Notes: generated by a model not told the origin, from the letters alone. Counted from the stretch's first letter, positions 18,158-27,014 are shown. The stretch: 64,000 bases of DNA from an uncultured Ectothiorhodospiraceae bacterium (GCA_947259575.1 CAMYMU010000033.1:1-64000), one strand, 5' to 3'. Made by a program: numbers and translations.

Positions 18158-19378
18158 ATGGAACAGCAAAACCAGACACCAGATAAGCCAGCAGGACAGA
18201 CGACAAACCCCAAAGCCATGGCACTAAATAATATTGCGATTACAGGCATGGGGCTAAATTGTGTTACAGGCTCAGAGCCCATTGCACTTTTTGGGGCGGT
18301 TGGCACAAGCCAGGGCTTCAGTCAGCCGGACCCCGTGCTTGAAGCACCATCACTAGAGGGTGAGGGAGTGGAGAGTATCATGACCTGCGCTATGGCAGAT
18401 TATGATGAGGAAGATCCCAATGATCGTATGCTGTCCTGCATGATTCCCGCGATGATGGATGCCTTTGATACAGCAAAGCTCATCGAAGCACCCCGTAAAA
18501 ATATTTTATTCTATTTAGTGGTTCCCTCGCAGGAAACAGCACGCGGTGAATGTCTGTTAATGGACGAGTGGCATAGCTTTTTGCATGAGGAGCTAGACGA
18601 ACTTGGTGATGTCGAAATAAGAATTAAGGGCTGCACACAAAGCGTGACCGAGCACTTAATGTTTGTTGCCGACGGCTTACAACAACGCCATTGGGACACT
18701 GTGATATTCGGAGCCGTCGACTCACTTGTTGATGAGCTCACTTGCATGGAGCTAGGTAAACAGCAGCGGATCCAGACAGCCGAAACGGCGGATGGCGTCA
18801 TCCCGGGTGAAGCCGCTGGGTTTATTGTTTTAGAGCAACTGGAAGCGGTACGCAGCGTCGACGATATTCCGATCTCCTGGTTAAAGGGATTATGTGTAGA
18901 GGAAGAGCCCAATCATGGAAATCCAGATTTACAACGCTTAAGTGGACTTAGCCAGGCAATGAACTCAGTGCTTGCAGCTTGTGGTATTACTAAAGAACGC
19001 TTAAGTAGTCTGGTGCTTGCGCTTGGGACTGAACAAACAGACATGATCGAATGGCACCAAACTGAGAATGTGTTATGGCCTTATCAGGCAAGTGAACAGG
19101 AAATGACAGCACTACGCCTGGGGGAGGTCGACATGGTCGATCCAGCGCCACCCAATATACCGGAGAAACTTGACCTGAATCTAACCCTGGGTGACATCGG
19201 CATTGCCAGCGTCCCCGTGGCAATTATTTTATCCGCAGCAAGGTTTGAATTTAACCATCCTGTGTGTAAACGCGCGTTAGTACTTGAATCAGGTGAAACC
19301 CCCTTTCGAGGTGCTATCTATGTCAAGCACCCAACAAATGGCAAACAATTAGAACAGTTATTAGAAGACGCAGCATAA
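18158..19378 (+). CDS. Ketosynthase-like (thiolase-fold) T6SS accessory protein, probably catalytically altered
   Basis: 406 residues. The N-terminus (IAITGMGLNCVTG) and the VIFGAVDSLVDELTCMELG and VIPGEAAGFIVLEQLE segments follow the beta-ketoacyl-ACP synthase fold. A Cys near residue 159 (GCTQS) is roughly at the position of the KAS nucleophile. The region that should read GHTxGAAG reads LGDIGIASVP instead, so a catalytic His appears to be missing. Such proteins recur between DUF2169 and DUF4150 genes in T6SS clusters; a structural or chaperone role is likelier than fatty-acid synthesis. The start has no strong ribosome site. Confidence 0.75.
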   Translation: MEQQNQTPDKPAGQTTNPKAMALNNIAITGMGLNCVTGSEPIALFGAVGTSQGFSQPDPVLEAPSLEGEGVESIMTCAMADYDEEDPNDRMLSCMIPAMMDAFDTAKLIEAPRKNILFYLVVPSQETARGECLLMDEWHSFLHEELDELGDVEIRIKGCTQSVTEHLMFVADGLQQRHWDTVIFGAVDSLVDELTCMELGKQQRIQTAETADGVIPGEAAGFIVLEQLEAVRSVDDIPISWLKGLCVEEEPNHGNPDLQRLSGLSQAMNSVLAACGITKERLSSLVLALGTEQTDMIEWHQTENVLWPYQASEQEMTALRLGEVDMVDPAPPNIPEKLDLNLTLGDIGIASVPVAIILSAARFEFNHPVCKRALVLESGETPFRGAIYVKHPTNGKQLEQLLEDAA

Positions 19379-19389
19379 GGAAGTGAAAA

Positions 19390-19917
19390 ATGGGTAACGT
19401 AGTTATTAACGGCAGAACCTCCGTCCACGCGGGATCAGGTGGAGTACTAAAAACATCAGACGTGTGTAAAACACCCGGTAAATGCCGCCCACGGACGTAT
19501 ACCAACATCGCCGTCTCATCAAACTCAGCGAAAACGGCGAGTACCGTCATCGTCAACGGAAACACGGCCTGCAACAAAGACTCGATCTTTGCAGTCAGCA
19601 CCGGCGACGAGCCTGGCTCTTGCGGCGGTGTGAAGTCAGGCACGATTAAACAAAAAGCCGAATTCATCACCTGGTCACCCAATGTCTTTTTTGAAGGCAA
19701 AAACGCAACACGCCAGAATGATTTAATGGTTTCCAACAACCGCAACACCCCTCCTGCACCAGTCAAACAACCAGGTGCGGCGCAGCCACCGTCGTTGAGT
19801 CCGAAAGGGGCGGGGAGTTTGGAAACATCGGAGAACTTTAAAGCTACATTTGAGTGTTTCGGGACAGAGCCAGATATGCTGAAGTCACTTATTCAGATTG
19901 AAGAGATTAAAAAATGA
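19390..19917 (+). CDS. DUF4150 PAAR-like T6SS spike-tip protein
   Basis: 175 residues. The first ~125 match the PAAR-like DUF4150 domain: NVVINGRTSVHAGSGG, DVCKTPGKCRPRTYTNIAVSSNS and VIVNGNTAC, with several Cys that could bind metal or form the tip. The segment GDEPGSCGGVKSGTIKQKAEFITWSPNVFFEGKNATRQNDLM is typical. A Pro-rich stretch leads to a helical tail that could dock the effector. It sharpens the VgrG spike and presents cargo. The stop overlaps the effector start as ATGA, so the two are coupled. Confidence 0.95.
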   Translation: MGNVVINGRTSVHAGSGGVLKTSDVCKTPGKCRPRTYTNIAVSSNSAKTASTVIVNGNTACNKDSIFAVSTGDEPGSCGGVKSGTIKQKAEFITWSPNVFFEGKNATRQNDLMVSNNRNTPPAPVKQPGAAQPPSLSPKGAGSLETSENFKATFECFGTEPDMLKSLIQIEEIKK

Positions 19918-22900
19918 GTGAGAATTTAAAACATTGGGATATGACCGCAAATAATGCGGAGGACGATAATGGAAAGTATCGTAATTTAGTTTTCCATAAT
20001 GTCCCAGATGGTAATAAATATGCTTGGCTATGTTTACAGGATGAACAACATACACAGTATAAAATCCCATTAGGTGAAATAAAAACTATTCCAGAGGAGG
20101 CTGAGCGAGCTAACTGGGAAAATGTTTTGGTACCCGTGCGACCACAACGATATACCATCTATGATCAAGATCTGAACATAATGAAAAAGTCAGCCAGACC
20201 CTTAGAAAAGGGTTGGTTATACGTGTATAAAAATGGATATCTGTGGCGAGAGTTGGAAGTACTCGAAAAGGGGCGAGTGCGAGATGTGAACCTTACAATG
20301 TATCAAGGTTTTGATGGGAGGCCTGCGACAGGTGAGAAAGATGCACATTTGATCTTGCCACATAAAATAGAGGGTGTTAAAGCAAAAATACAAGTTTGTT
20401 ATTCGCAGGTACAATGGTCATGGGCAAGAATTAATGCGCTAGGAGGAATGGATCCACAAGATCCAAGGTTAGAAGATAAATCACTATTACCAACATCAAA
20501 TCAAAAGTCAGCTGCTAGTAAACTAAGAAATGAAAGAATGGGGCCAGATTTTGATTTATCTGGATACAAACAAAACTTCAATATGAAGAATACACCTATT
20601 TATCCTTCCGATAATTTTGATACAGCATTTTCTAGACTATATGCACAGCACAATATCCCCTTTTTAATGATTCATGATCCACTGGGGGTTGTTTACAGCA
20701 ATGCCGAAAATTATTTAGCTCGCATGACGGAATTACAATGGATTATAAAACATGCATCAGGTGAAGGTGTTGATGATGAAGAAAAATCAAAAGAACAAAA
20801 ATTATATAAGCAATCTGTTTTAGCTTATCATTTTTTCTTTGATCCTAAGAATGCCAAAAAGAGAGTTAAAAAAACAGGGCGGAATAGTCGGAAAAGTAAA
20901 TATGGCTATGTGGAAAATAGTAATGTTACAGACCCAAGAGATGAATTAGATAAAGACTTAATAGAAAAAATACTCTACGTAAAAGATAGAAGAAAAATTC
21001 GTAAAGAATTGCGAAAGCTAAAACGCAAGCACATTGAGTGGTTGCGTGGAAATGTGGAAATAAATGGAAAATATCTTCCTGTAAAAGAATCAATATCAGG
21101 AATGGAGTGGTTTGTTGATTATAACACTGCTATGTGTGATTTCTTTTCGAAAGAAAATGGACGTTATGCCGAAGGCTTTTCTGCACTAACTGGTGTTTTA
21201 TCTTTTATTCAAGGTGATCCAAGCGATCATGATAAAGATATGGATTTACCTGCTGGTGATCCAGATAAGCCTAGAAGAGATGAGGATCCTGGATTTCTCT
21301 ATATGCAAGAGTTAATGCACCCAAAACATCCGTTGCACGCAAAAATCTTTCCTAAAAAAGATGATTTTGATCCCTATAGTGAAGACTCACCTGAATACGT
21401 ATTAGTTGATGAGGTCAATGATGGGACTGGGGATTTTCGTAATGCAGCGTTTGCGCATATTTATGAGACTGATCAGGAGATCGTTGATTATTTCCAAGGA
21501 ACAAGAAGGGCTATCCAAACCGGTAAACAGCTACTTTCAGATTACTTTTCAATATTAATGAATCACTGGCAATTAAGATCACCTGAAAATAGAAAATATC
21601 TTGAAGAAATGATTGCCAGAATAGCGAAGGCATCTGGAGAACCTTACCTAAAAAATATACACATTTTAGATAAAGGTAAAAGTACAAAAGGTAAAATAAT
21701 ACCAGAAGGAAAGGCTAGAGTTGTAGCTTCTATCGAAAGGACAGAGATTAATAAGACAAGTGGTATGCGTAGTACAACATCACGTGATCATGTTTCAGTT
21801 TATGAAATACATAAAAATGGAGATGACTTCGCACTTGATGAAAAAAAAATGGGACGTATAGCAACTGAGGACCTAGGTAACTATAAAGGTATTAACAATC
21901 CGTGGACTGATAAGCGGTGGTTTTTAGTATTCCATGAACATAAAGGAGATAATCACTATATAACGAAAGCACGTTATTTTGTGTTTCCTGATATTCATCC
22001 TTTGGCAGATCTCTATCATAATCCAAACACTAAACAATCGGAAGAATCTTTAAGTGGTGCAAAAGAACTTAAGTACATTAAAAAAATTGTACCACCATTG
22101 GTTATAGGTTTTGAAGTCCTAAACTTATATCATGCAGCAATGGGCTATAAGTCTAATAGAAGTATGGTAAAGAAAAATTTAGAGTTTGCAGATGCTATCT
22201 TTGGTTTAATGCATTCAGTACCAGAAGCAATGGAGCTTATGGTAGGAAGGGATAAAGCTGGAATTATATTTGAAAAAGCCGCTTCAAGAATTCTACCAGA
22301 GAAATTAAAGCAATACGCGGCCCGAGCTTCCTTTGCCTTATTCCAGAAGGAGATCGCATATAGGGGTGGAACACGATTACTTAATGTATTTGGTGCTGCA
22401 TTCGCAGGATTAAGTGCAGTTTTGGCGTTGTGGGATATGATTTATAGTTTACGTCGAGGAGATCTAGGTGCGGCTGTAGGATATGCAATTATGGCAGCTG
22501 GATTTACTGGATTAGCGTTAGTCACTTTACATGCTAGCCGTGGTTTAACTCTAGCAGGGCCTTGGGGTTGGGTTGCTTTAGCTGTTATTACGATTGGGGT
22601 ACTAATAGTTACATTCTTTTCTGATTCTGAGCTAGAAAAATGGGCAAAACATGGGTACTTAGGCAAGGGCAATAATGGTCAACCTGATGAAGATGGTGAC
22701 TATGTTGGATTTGACGAGAAAAAGGCCTATGCTGGACTAACTGCCATGCTGATGGGGCCTAGAATCACATTGTATAAAGGCGGTGAAGTATATAATGTTG
22801 GTGATGGAGACAAAGCACAAGGTGTGGTTGCTGAAGTAGACATACCTTTATTTGAAGTAGGCCGTACGAGTCTAGATTTAAGAGTAACCAGACAATATGA

Positions 22901-23252
22901 CGGTTGGGGGCTTGATCAATGGATGGGAATTAGTAAGCAGTATTCTATAAAGCCCCTAAAAATTCAGCAAGTCAGGGATGCTGCTAGTGGGGTAGTTACT
23001 AAGGTTCGATACTTTTATGAGCCACAACCATTGAGTGGTGGTGGCCAGGACGCAACATTTAGGGCAAAGGCTATGTTAATAACTGCGGATAATCTCCGGA
23101 TTCCACCAATCCCTCCAAACCCAGATTTGGATGACTTAGATGAATCTATGCTTGTAGATGATGATGCTGAAGGCTGGGTTTTTGCTAAGCTTGAATACAC
23201 ACCTACCACGCCAAGTAAGCGGCGACAACGTAGAAGACAGAGAACAAGATAA
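19914..23252 (+). CDS. VasX/BTH_I2691-like T6SS effector, putative pore-former
   Basis: 1112 residues. The N-terminal ~200 residues fit the VasX N-terminal region: VLVPVRPQRYTIYD, then ARPLEKGWLYVYKNGYLWREL and KIQVCYSQVQWSWARI, then IPFLMIHDPLGVVYSNAENY. The middle is charged and helical. Three hydrophobic segments lie near residues 822-842, 852-872 and 880-901, the last followed by SDSELEKWAKHGYLGKG, a motif typical of this effector group. The C-terminus is a beta-rich domain with a basic tail (KRRQRRRQRTR). Membrane-pore activity is inferred from VasX relatives. It is coupled to the DUF4150 spike upstream and followed by membrane immunity candidates. It is visibly AT-richer than the core T6SS genes. 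Confidence 0.88.
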   Translation: MSENLKHWDMTANNAEDDNGKYRNLVFHNVPDGNKYAWLCLQDEQHTQYKIPLGEIKTIPEEAERANWENVLVPVRPQRYTIYDQDLNIMKKSARPLEKGWLYVYKNGYLWRELEVLEKGRVRDVNLTMYQGFDGRPATGEKDAHLILPHKIEGVKAKIQVCYSQVQWSWARINALGGMDPQDPRLEDKSLLPTSNQKSAASKLRNERMGPDFDLSGYKQNFNMKNTPIYPSDNFDTAFSRLYAQHNIPFLMIHDPLGVVYSNAENYLARMTELQWIIKHASGEGVDDEEKSKEQKLYKQSVLAYHFFFDPKNAKKRVKKTGRNSRKSKYGYVENSNVTDPRDELDKDLIEKILYVKDRRKIRKELRKLKRKHIEWLRGNVEINGKYLPVKESISGMEWFVDYNTAMCDFFSKENGRYAEGFSALTGVLSFIQGDPSDHDKDMDLPAGDPDKPRRDEDPGFLYMQELMHPKHPLHAKIFPKKDDFDPYSEDSPEYVLVDEVNDGTGDFRNAAFAHIYETDQEIVDYFQGTRRAIQTGKQLLSDYFSILMNHWQLRSPENRKYLEEMIARIAKASGEPYLKNIHILDKGKSTKGKIIPEGKARVVASIERTEINKTSGMRSTTSRDHVSVYEIHKNGDDFALDEKKMGRIATEDLGNYKGINNPWTDKRWFLVFHEHKGDNHYITKARYFVFPDIHPLADLYHNPNTKQSEESLSGAKELKYIKKIVPPLVIGFEVLNLYHAAMGYKSNRSMVKKNLEFADAIFGLMHSVPEAMELMVGRDKAGIIFEKAASRILPEKLKQYAARASFALFQKEIAYRGGTRLLNVFGAAFAGLSAVLALWDMIYSLRRGDLGAAVGYAIMAAGFTGLALVTLHASRGLTLAGPWGWVALAVITIGVLIVTFFSDSELEKWAKHGYLGKGNNGQPDEDGDYVGFDEKKAYAGLTAMLMGPRITLYKGGEVYNVGDGDKAQGVVAEVDIPLFEVGRTSLDLRVTRQYDGWGLDQWMGISKQYSIKPLKIQQVRDAASGVVTKVRYFYEPQPLSGGGQDATFRAKAMLITADNLRIPPIPPNPDLDDLDESMLVDDDAEGWVFAKLEYTPTTPSKRRQRRRQRTR

Positions 23253-23285
23253 TATAATTCTAAACCAATAAGTTATAAGTGATAT

Positions 23286-24263
23286 ATGACTGCCACAAAC
23301 GATTATTTTTCAGATACTGCCTATAAGGAAAAAGATAGGTATAAGCAGCCCAAAGAACGGGCAACCTCTGAATTTTCGAGTTCTGAACAAGATCTTAGAG
23401 TTACACGGCTACCAGATTATATAGCGTGTAATGAGCTCTTATCAAAAGAAAGTATGGATGTAGTACGTTTATTCAACTTTAATGATGGTAGCTTTGAAAA
23501 GAAAATCGGTGATTTTAATGTGTGGGAAGAATTGTATTGGGATACATCACGGAATAAAAAATCGCTGTGGAGAAATTTAAAAATTGTGTTAGTGTTTTTT
23601 AGTGTTGCTGCATTTATTGCTGTGTTATTTAGTCTATTTAATGACTATGAAGGTGTAAAGCAAGAACCAGAGTCATTATTGGTTTTTTTTGTCCCATTTA
23701 TAGCTATTTTTATTTTTGCGGCACTAGAAAAGTACTCAAAAGCTTCGAATTTAATAAAGTTTAACCGACGGACAGGAATGGTAACGATCCCCAGAAAAGG
23801 TAAGGCACCTTTTATTCGCCCGTTTGCCGAGTTTGTGCCTTATAGTTTTTACCATACAGTTTTAATGGGAGTGAATTACCATATGTATTTAGCGCACCGT
23901 GAAGAAGAGATTGGTGCTAAAAATCTAGATGGGAGGAAAGAAGAGGCCAGTCCTTTGGTTGACTGGGCTTTACTAGTACAGTTTATGGATAGTAAACAAC
24001 CGTTACCAGATGTCCCGCTCTATGAGCCATTTCGACATCTCGATCCAACTACAGCAGAATACGATATAAAATCCGGGCGACCTGAACGTTATTGGCGTGA
24101 TTTCGAACTATTAGAGGTAATGGAAATGCATGTTCGATCGGAAAATAAATTACGTGAATTTAATATGTCCGTTACCCCAAAAAAAGTTTCATTTAAAACA
24201 ATGCAGTGGCCATCAATACAACGCTATGAAAAAAAAGAAAGAAAAATTAGTATAGCAACGTAA
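23286..24263 (+). CDS. Two-TM membrane protein, probable immunity protein of the VasX-like effector
   Basis: 325 residues. After a ~95-residue soluble start come two membrane segments (about 98-118 and 132-152) and a cytoplasmic-looking domain containing LIKFNRRTGMVTIPRKG, then WALLVQFMDSKQPLPDVPLYEPFR and RYWRDFELLE. The F(N/D)R..G.VT.PR and QFMD..xPDVP motifs recur in the genes at 24633 and 26064, so the three are paralogues. The pattern resembles DUF6708-type proteins, but that name is tentative. Position 33 bases after a pore-forming effector and inner-membrane topology fit an immunity role. Confidence 0.75.
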   Translation: MTATNDYFSDTAYKEKDRYKQPKERATSEFSSSEQDLRVTRLPDYIACNELLSKESMDVVRLFNFNDGSFEKKIGDFNVWEELYWDTSRNKKSLWRNLKIVLVFFSVAAFIAVLFSLFNDYEGVKQEPESLLVFFVPFIAIFIFAALEKYSKASNLIKFNRRTGMVTIPRKGKAPFIRPFAEFVPYSFYHTVLMGVNYHMYLAHREEEIGAKNLDGRKEEASPLVDWALLVQFMDSKQPLPDVPLYEPFRHLDPTTAEYDIKSGRPERYWRDFELLEVMEMHVRSENKLREFNMSVTPKKVSFKTMQWPSIQRYEKKERKISIAT

Positions 24264-24317
24264 ATAGTTAGCATTACTTTCGTTTTAAGTGGGTCAATTG
24301 TTCTGTTCAATTTCTAT

Positions 24318-24461
24318 ATGCCCTATCTTATTCAATCTGGTGAATATGATGCCCAAACTCTAGATGTCATTTTTAGCGACGTGAATTTACTTTTTTCAAT
24401 ACTAATGGCAGTAGTGTGGGGTTTTATTATCTATTTAATAATTTTTCGAAAAAAAATCTAA
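24318..24461 (+). pseudogene. Small membrane-protein remnant
   Basis: A 47-codon frame (ATG at 24318) encodes an acidic stretch followed by one strong membrane helix (NLLFSILMAVVWGFIIYLIIF) and RKKI. The same frame stays open upstream for 18 more codons, encoding a second hydrophobic helix (VSITFVLSGSIVLFNFYM), back to the stop codon of the preceding gene, with no usable start. It therefore looks like the tail of a two-helix membrane protein cut off from its start, or a very small gene. No ribosome site is evident. Confidence 0.35.
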
Positions 24462-24472
24462 GATAAAAGAAT

Positions 24473-24535
24473 AAAAAAGGGGGGCGAGGCGCTGGCCCCC
24501 ATCAAAGGCTTGTTGCATCAGTCGACAACAGGAGA
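24473..24535. repeat. 63-bp direct repeat, left copy (duplicate of glycine-zipper gene 3' end)
   Basis: This segment matches 27017-27079 at 61 of 63 positions by my alignment, same orientation, 2544 bases apart. The right copy is the last codons plus intrinsic terminator of the minus-strand gene at 27062-27604; here the gene itself is absent and only its tail is present. The two copies bracket the second and third immunity-like genes and the IS remnant, like the ends of an insertion or a duplicated boundary. Confidence 0.85.
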
Positions 24536-24542
24536 AGTGTTT

Positions 24543-24617
24543 GGGGTCAGAGTAAAAACACTATATGCATATCAATCTATATACCACACGTTGTTTGTGA
24601 GTTTTTACTCTGACCCC
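24543..24617. repeat. 75-bp element with perfect 17-bp inverted ends
   Basis: GGGGTCAGAGTAAAAAC at 24543-24559 is exactly inverted at 24601-24617, around 41 AT-rich bases. The same end sequence, minus the last base, recurs at 25421-25436 beside the IS4 remnant, and TGACCCCATTTATC recurs near 26842. Such GGGGTCAGA ends are often seen next to transposases, so this is probably a miniature or leftover transposable element. Confidence 0.7.
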
Positions 24618-24632
24618 ATTTATCGCAAACTA

Positions 24633-25322
24633 ATGATTGGTACTTACATTTCTAAGAAATTATTTCGCCCATTTCTGTACGTTGGAGAAGTGGATTCAGA
24701 AAAATATATTGAAATAAGTGGTGGAGATAAGAAAATATTGCTTGGCATATTTTCAATGGTATCGTTCACCATATCAGGTATTATTTTTGTTCTCGTAATA
24801 GTTGACGATTTCTCAAATGAATCTGATATAAAACTGACAGTCTTTCTATTCTTAATAGGATGTATTTTACTATTAACAAATAAATTATTGAATTATAAAA
24901 AATTCAATATTTTTAATCGTGAAAAAGGTTTAGTAACTGTACCAAGACAATTTTCGAAAAATGGTTTTATTGCCCCTTGGGATGAATGGGAAGCCAGTAT
25001 TCAATTAGGTGGAACTTATGCAGGAGCAACTCTGCATAGACTATGGCTAACCCATATACCCAGTGGTAGAGCTGTTCTACTAGATTCATCCTCAGCAGGA
25101 GTCGATGCTTTGCTGGGGCTATGGGCTTTTATTGTCCAATTCATGGATAAAGAGGGGCCGTACCCCAATGTTCCTGATCTTGCCGATCAAAAAAACATTA
25201 CAGATGGTATTGGATCATGGGAAGAGTGGAAATTAAAAACTAAGCAGCCTGGGTTTGTTGATCCATATTTCGAGTGGAAGATGGAATTGGAAAATAACCC
25301 CGAGCTAGCACCTTCCAAATAA
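24633..25322 (+). CDS. Two-TM immunity-like protein, second paralogue
   Basis: 229 residues from the ATG at 24633; an upstream in-frame start at 24510 would include translated repeat sequence and is rejected. Two membrane helices lie near residues 36-60 and 66-88, followed by FNIFNREKGLVTVPR, APWDEWEA, LWLTHIPSGRAVLLD, WAFIVQFMDKEGPYPNVPDL and PYFEWKMELENNPEL. It aligns well with the gene at 26064 (both start with an (L/I)(F/L)RPF motif) and more weakly with 23286. No full effector is adjacent, so it looks like an orphan immunity gene. Upstream sequence is repeat-derived, so expression is uncertain. Confidence 0.7.
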   Translation: MIGTYISKKLFRPFLYVGEVDSEKYIEISGGDKKILLGIFSMVSFTISGIIFVLVIVDDFSNESDIKLTVFLFLIGCILLLTNKLLNYKKFNIFNREKGLVTVPRQFSKNGFIAPWDEWEASIQLGGTYAGATLHRLWLTHIPSGRAVLLDSSSAGVDALLGLWAFIVQFMDKEGPYPNVPDLADQKNITDGIGSWEEWKLKTKQPGFVDPYFEWKMELENNPELAPSK

Positions 25323-25420
25323 GCCACTCAAATATATTAAATCTCGCTGATACATTCTTTGAGAAAGCATTATGTTAGCTCATTTAATTTTGTGCCACAT
25401 GTGTCGAAGGCTTGACTGAA

Positions 25421-25695
25421 TTTTTACTCTGACCCCAAACATCCGTTATGAAAATCTGTTACTGGTGGCCCACCTGGCGACCTTTGCCGTGTGGATGATC
25501 GGCAAGATTGCCGAGATAAAGCAATGGTATCGCCATTATCAGGCCAATACAGTCAAAACTGAAAAGGTATCATCGACGTTTTTTCTGGGGCTTGAAGTCA
25601 TTAAACGCGGTGCGGATAACTTCTTTAAACAGGAATTTACCAGAGCCACAAAACAGCTTCGGTTACACCACAAAGAGGCTTGCGGTTATGTGTAA
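25421..25695 (+). pseudogene. IS4-family transposase C-terminal remnant with one repeat end
   Basis: From about 25438 a frame reads IRYENLLLVAHLATFAVWMIGKIAEIKQWY and continues to a stop at 25695, the familiar C-terminal end of IS4-type transposases. The catalytic domain is absent, so the gene is dead. The inverted-repeat-like sequence TTTTTACTCTGACCCC (25421-25436) abuts the left edge, and TCAGTGTCTGACCCC lies at 25713-25727 on the right. The remnant separates the second immunity gene from the truncated effector tail, suggesting IS activity shaped this region. Confidence 0.75.
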
Positions 25696-25713
25696 TTTTG
25701 TGGGGATCGGTCA

Positions 25714-26067
25714 GTGTCTGACCCCAATTTGGAAAATCGTACTTTGTTATTCATTGAAGTGTGGCAAAAGGAATTCTCCAAATGGGAGCGTGTACTCGGC
25801 GGGTTTGATCTGGTGACTGGCGAGGGCAGTGGCCCTCGTACCGTGCAGGTGAGACGATATATGAGCACGAGTAAAAGAGTGAAGGCCCGAATTTGGCTGG
25901 ATCTCTACGGGGATGGAAATGTGAAGCTACCCCGAGGCGAACCGCAATTAATATCAACCCAATTAGATGCAGTCTCAGGCCCTGGTGGGACGACGATGCA
26001 GCCATATATTATGCCGGTTAAACCACTTGAAGTAACACCAGAGATTGAATACATACAAACAACATGA
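25714..26067 (+). pseudogene. Truncated C-terminus of a VasX-like effector
   Basis: About 112 residues are open from the IS edge to a stop at 26067; the apparent GTG start comes from IS-edge sequence. The part KARIWLDLYGDGNVKLPRGEP, then a gap and PEIEYIQTT, parallels the end of the intact effector (RAKAMLITADNLRIPP, then FAKLEYTPTT). The stop overlaps the ATG of the next immunity-like gene as ATGA, typical of an effector-immunity pair. I therefore read it as an orphan effector tail; the homology is by eye and modest. Confidence 0.55.
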
Positions 26068-26813
26068 AAGTTCTTAGCAAAATGCCAGGTATCCCGTTAC
26101 CAAAACGGATCCTCAGACCTTTTAGTTATTATGAGAATGTCAAATTTGATGACAAGCAATACGTATTGGTTGCAGGGCACGATAAAAAGGAGCTGTTAGC
26201 TGTTTTAATAGTCATTCCTGGTGTTTTAGCTTTTGGGTCAATTGTTTTTTTGTTAGCAACTGATTTTCAGGAGTCAGTATATTTTTATTCATTGATTTTT
26301 AGCATTTTATTAGCCGTTTCACTTAAACTATTATCTAAAAGAATAAAGCCAAAAAAATTCACCGTCTTTGACCGCGAAAAAGGCATGGTCACTATTCCCC
26401 GTGTATTTTTACCCGGCCCACGCCTTTATGCACCCTGGAGTGAGTTTACGGGCCGCATCATTTTGACCTCCAGCTCGGTGGGTGCAGCACGTCATGAACT
26501 TTTACTCATGCATATTCCCTCCAGCAAGGGCTGGTTTTTAGATGCCTCTATTCTAGATGTGTATGGCCTGTTGGGCTATTGGTCGTTTCTGGTCCAGTAT
26601 ATGGATAAGTCACAACCCTTACCTGATGTAGCCGACTTGAGTAAGTATGGAGAAACATCTGCCCCACTTGGGTACTGGAAAGACTGGGAAACGCTGGAGC
26701 GTAGTAAGGGTTTTTCTGATCCATATTATGAATGGCAGGCCGAAGTAAAACAAAATCCTGAACTGGATGAAGTAAACCACTTTATCGAACAGCGTGTTTT
26801 AGGAAAAGTGTAA
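26064..26813 (+). CDS. Two-TM immunity-like protein, third paralogue
   Basis: 249 residues, starting inside the stop of the truncated effector tail. Two membrane helices (about 46-67 and 71-92) are followed by FTVFDREKGMVTIPR, APWSEFTG, LLLMHIPSSKGWFLD, WSFLVQYMDKSQPLPDVADLSKYG, YWKDWETLE and PYYEWQAEVKQNPELDEV. It is strongly similar to the 24633 gene. It should be an inner-membrane immunity protein whose own effector has been lost except for its tail. Such orphan immunity genes can protect against effectors of competing strains. Confidence 0.72.
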   Translation: MKVLSKMPGIPLPKRILRPFSYYENVKFDDKQYVLVAGHDKKELLAVLIVIPGVLAFGSIVFLLATDFQESVYFYSLIFSILLAVSLKLLSKRIKPKKFTVFDREKGMVTIPRVFLPGPRLYAPWSEFTGRIILTSSSVGAARHELLLMHIPSSKGWFLDASILDVYGLLGYWSFLVQYMDKSQPLPDVADLSKYGETSAPLGYWKDWETLERSKGFSDPYYEWQAEVKQNPELDEVNHFIEQRVLGKV

Positions 26814-26840
26814 CGCCATCCGAAAAAAACCATCGCGATT

Positions 26841-27014
26841 GTGACCCCATTTATCAAACCGGTACCTAAGGTAGGATATTCCGGTATATGGATTGATTTT
26901 TTCCAACGTAATAATGCACGTTGGGAGGATTTAACGTCAGGAAAAATCCCTGATTCAGTTATCGATGAAATGATGGAGCGTATGGAAGCGCGCCTAAAAG
27001 AAAAAGAAGCTTAG
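26841..27014 (+). pseudogene. Short open frame, possible gene tail
   Basis: A 57-codon frame from a GTG at 26841 ends at TAG 27014 and encodes VTPFIKPVPKVGYSGIWIDFFQ, then a charged helix ending MEARLKEKEA. No ribosome site is visible. The first bases (TGACCCCATTTATC) repeat sequence found at the end of the 75-bp element, so the 5' part is probably a junction and the rest a leftover C-terminus of an unknown gene. It stops two bases before the right copy of the 63-bp repeat. Confidence 0.3.

Noticed and set aside
24510..24632. Longer N-terminus for the second immunity gene
   Set aside because: It would translate the 63-bp repeat and the 75-bp element; homology with the third paralogue starts only after the ATG at 24633.
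25465..25695. 76-residue protein as a functional gene
   Set aside because: It is only the C-terminal end of an IS4-type transposase without catalytic residues, and the frame extends upstream into the repeat end without a start.
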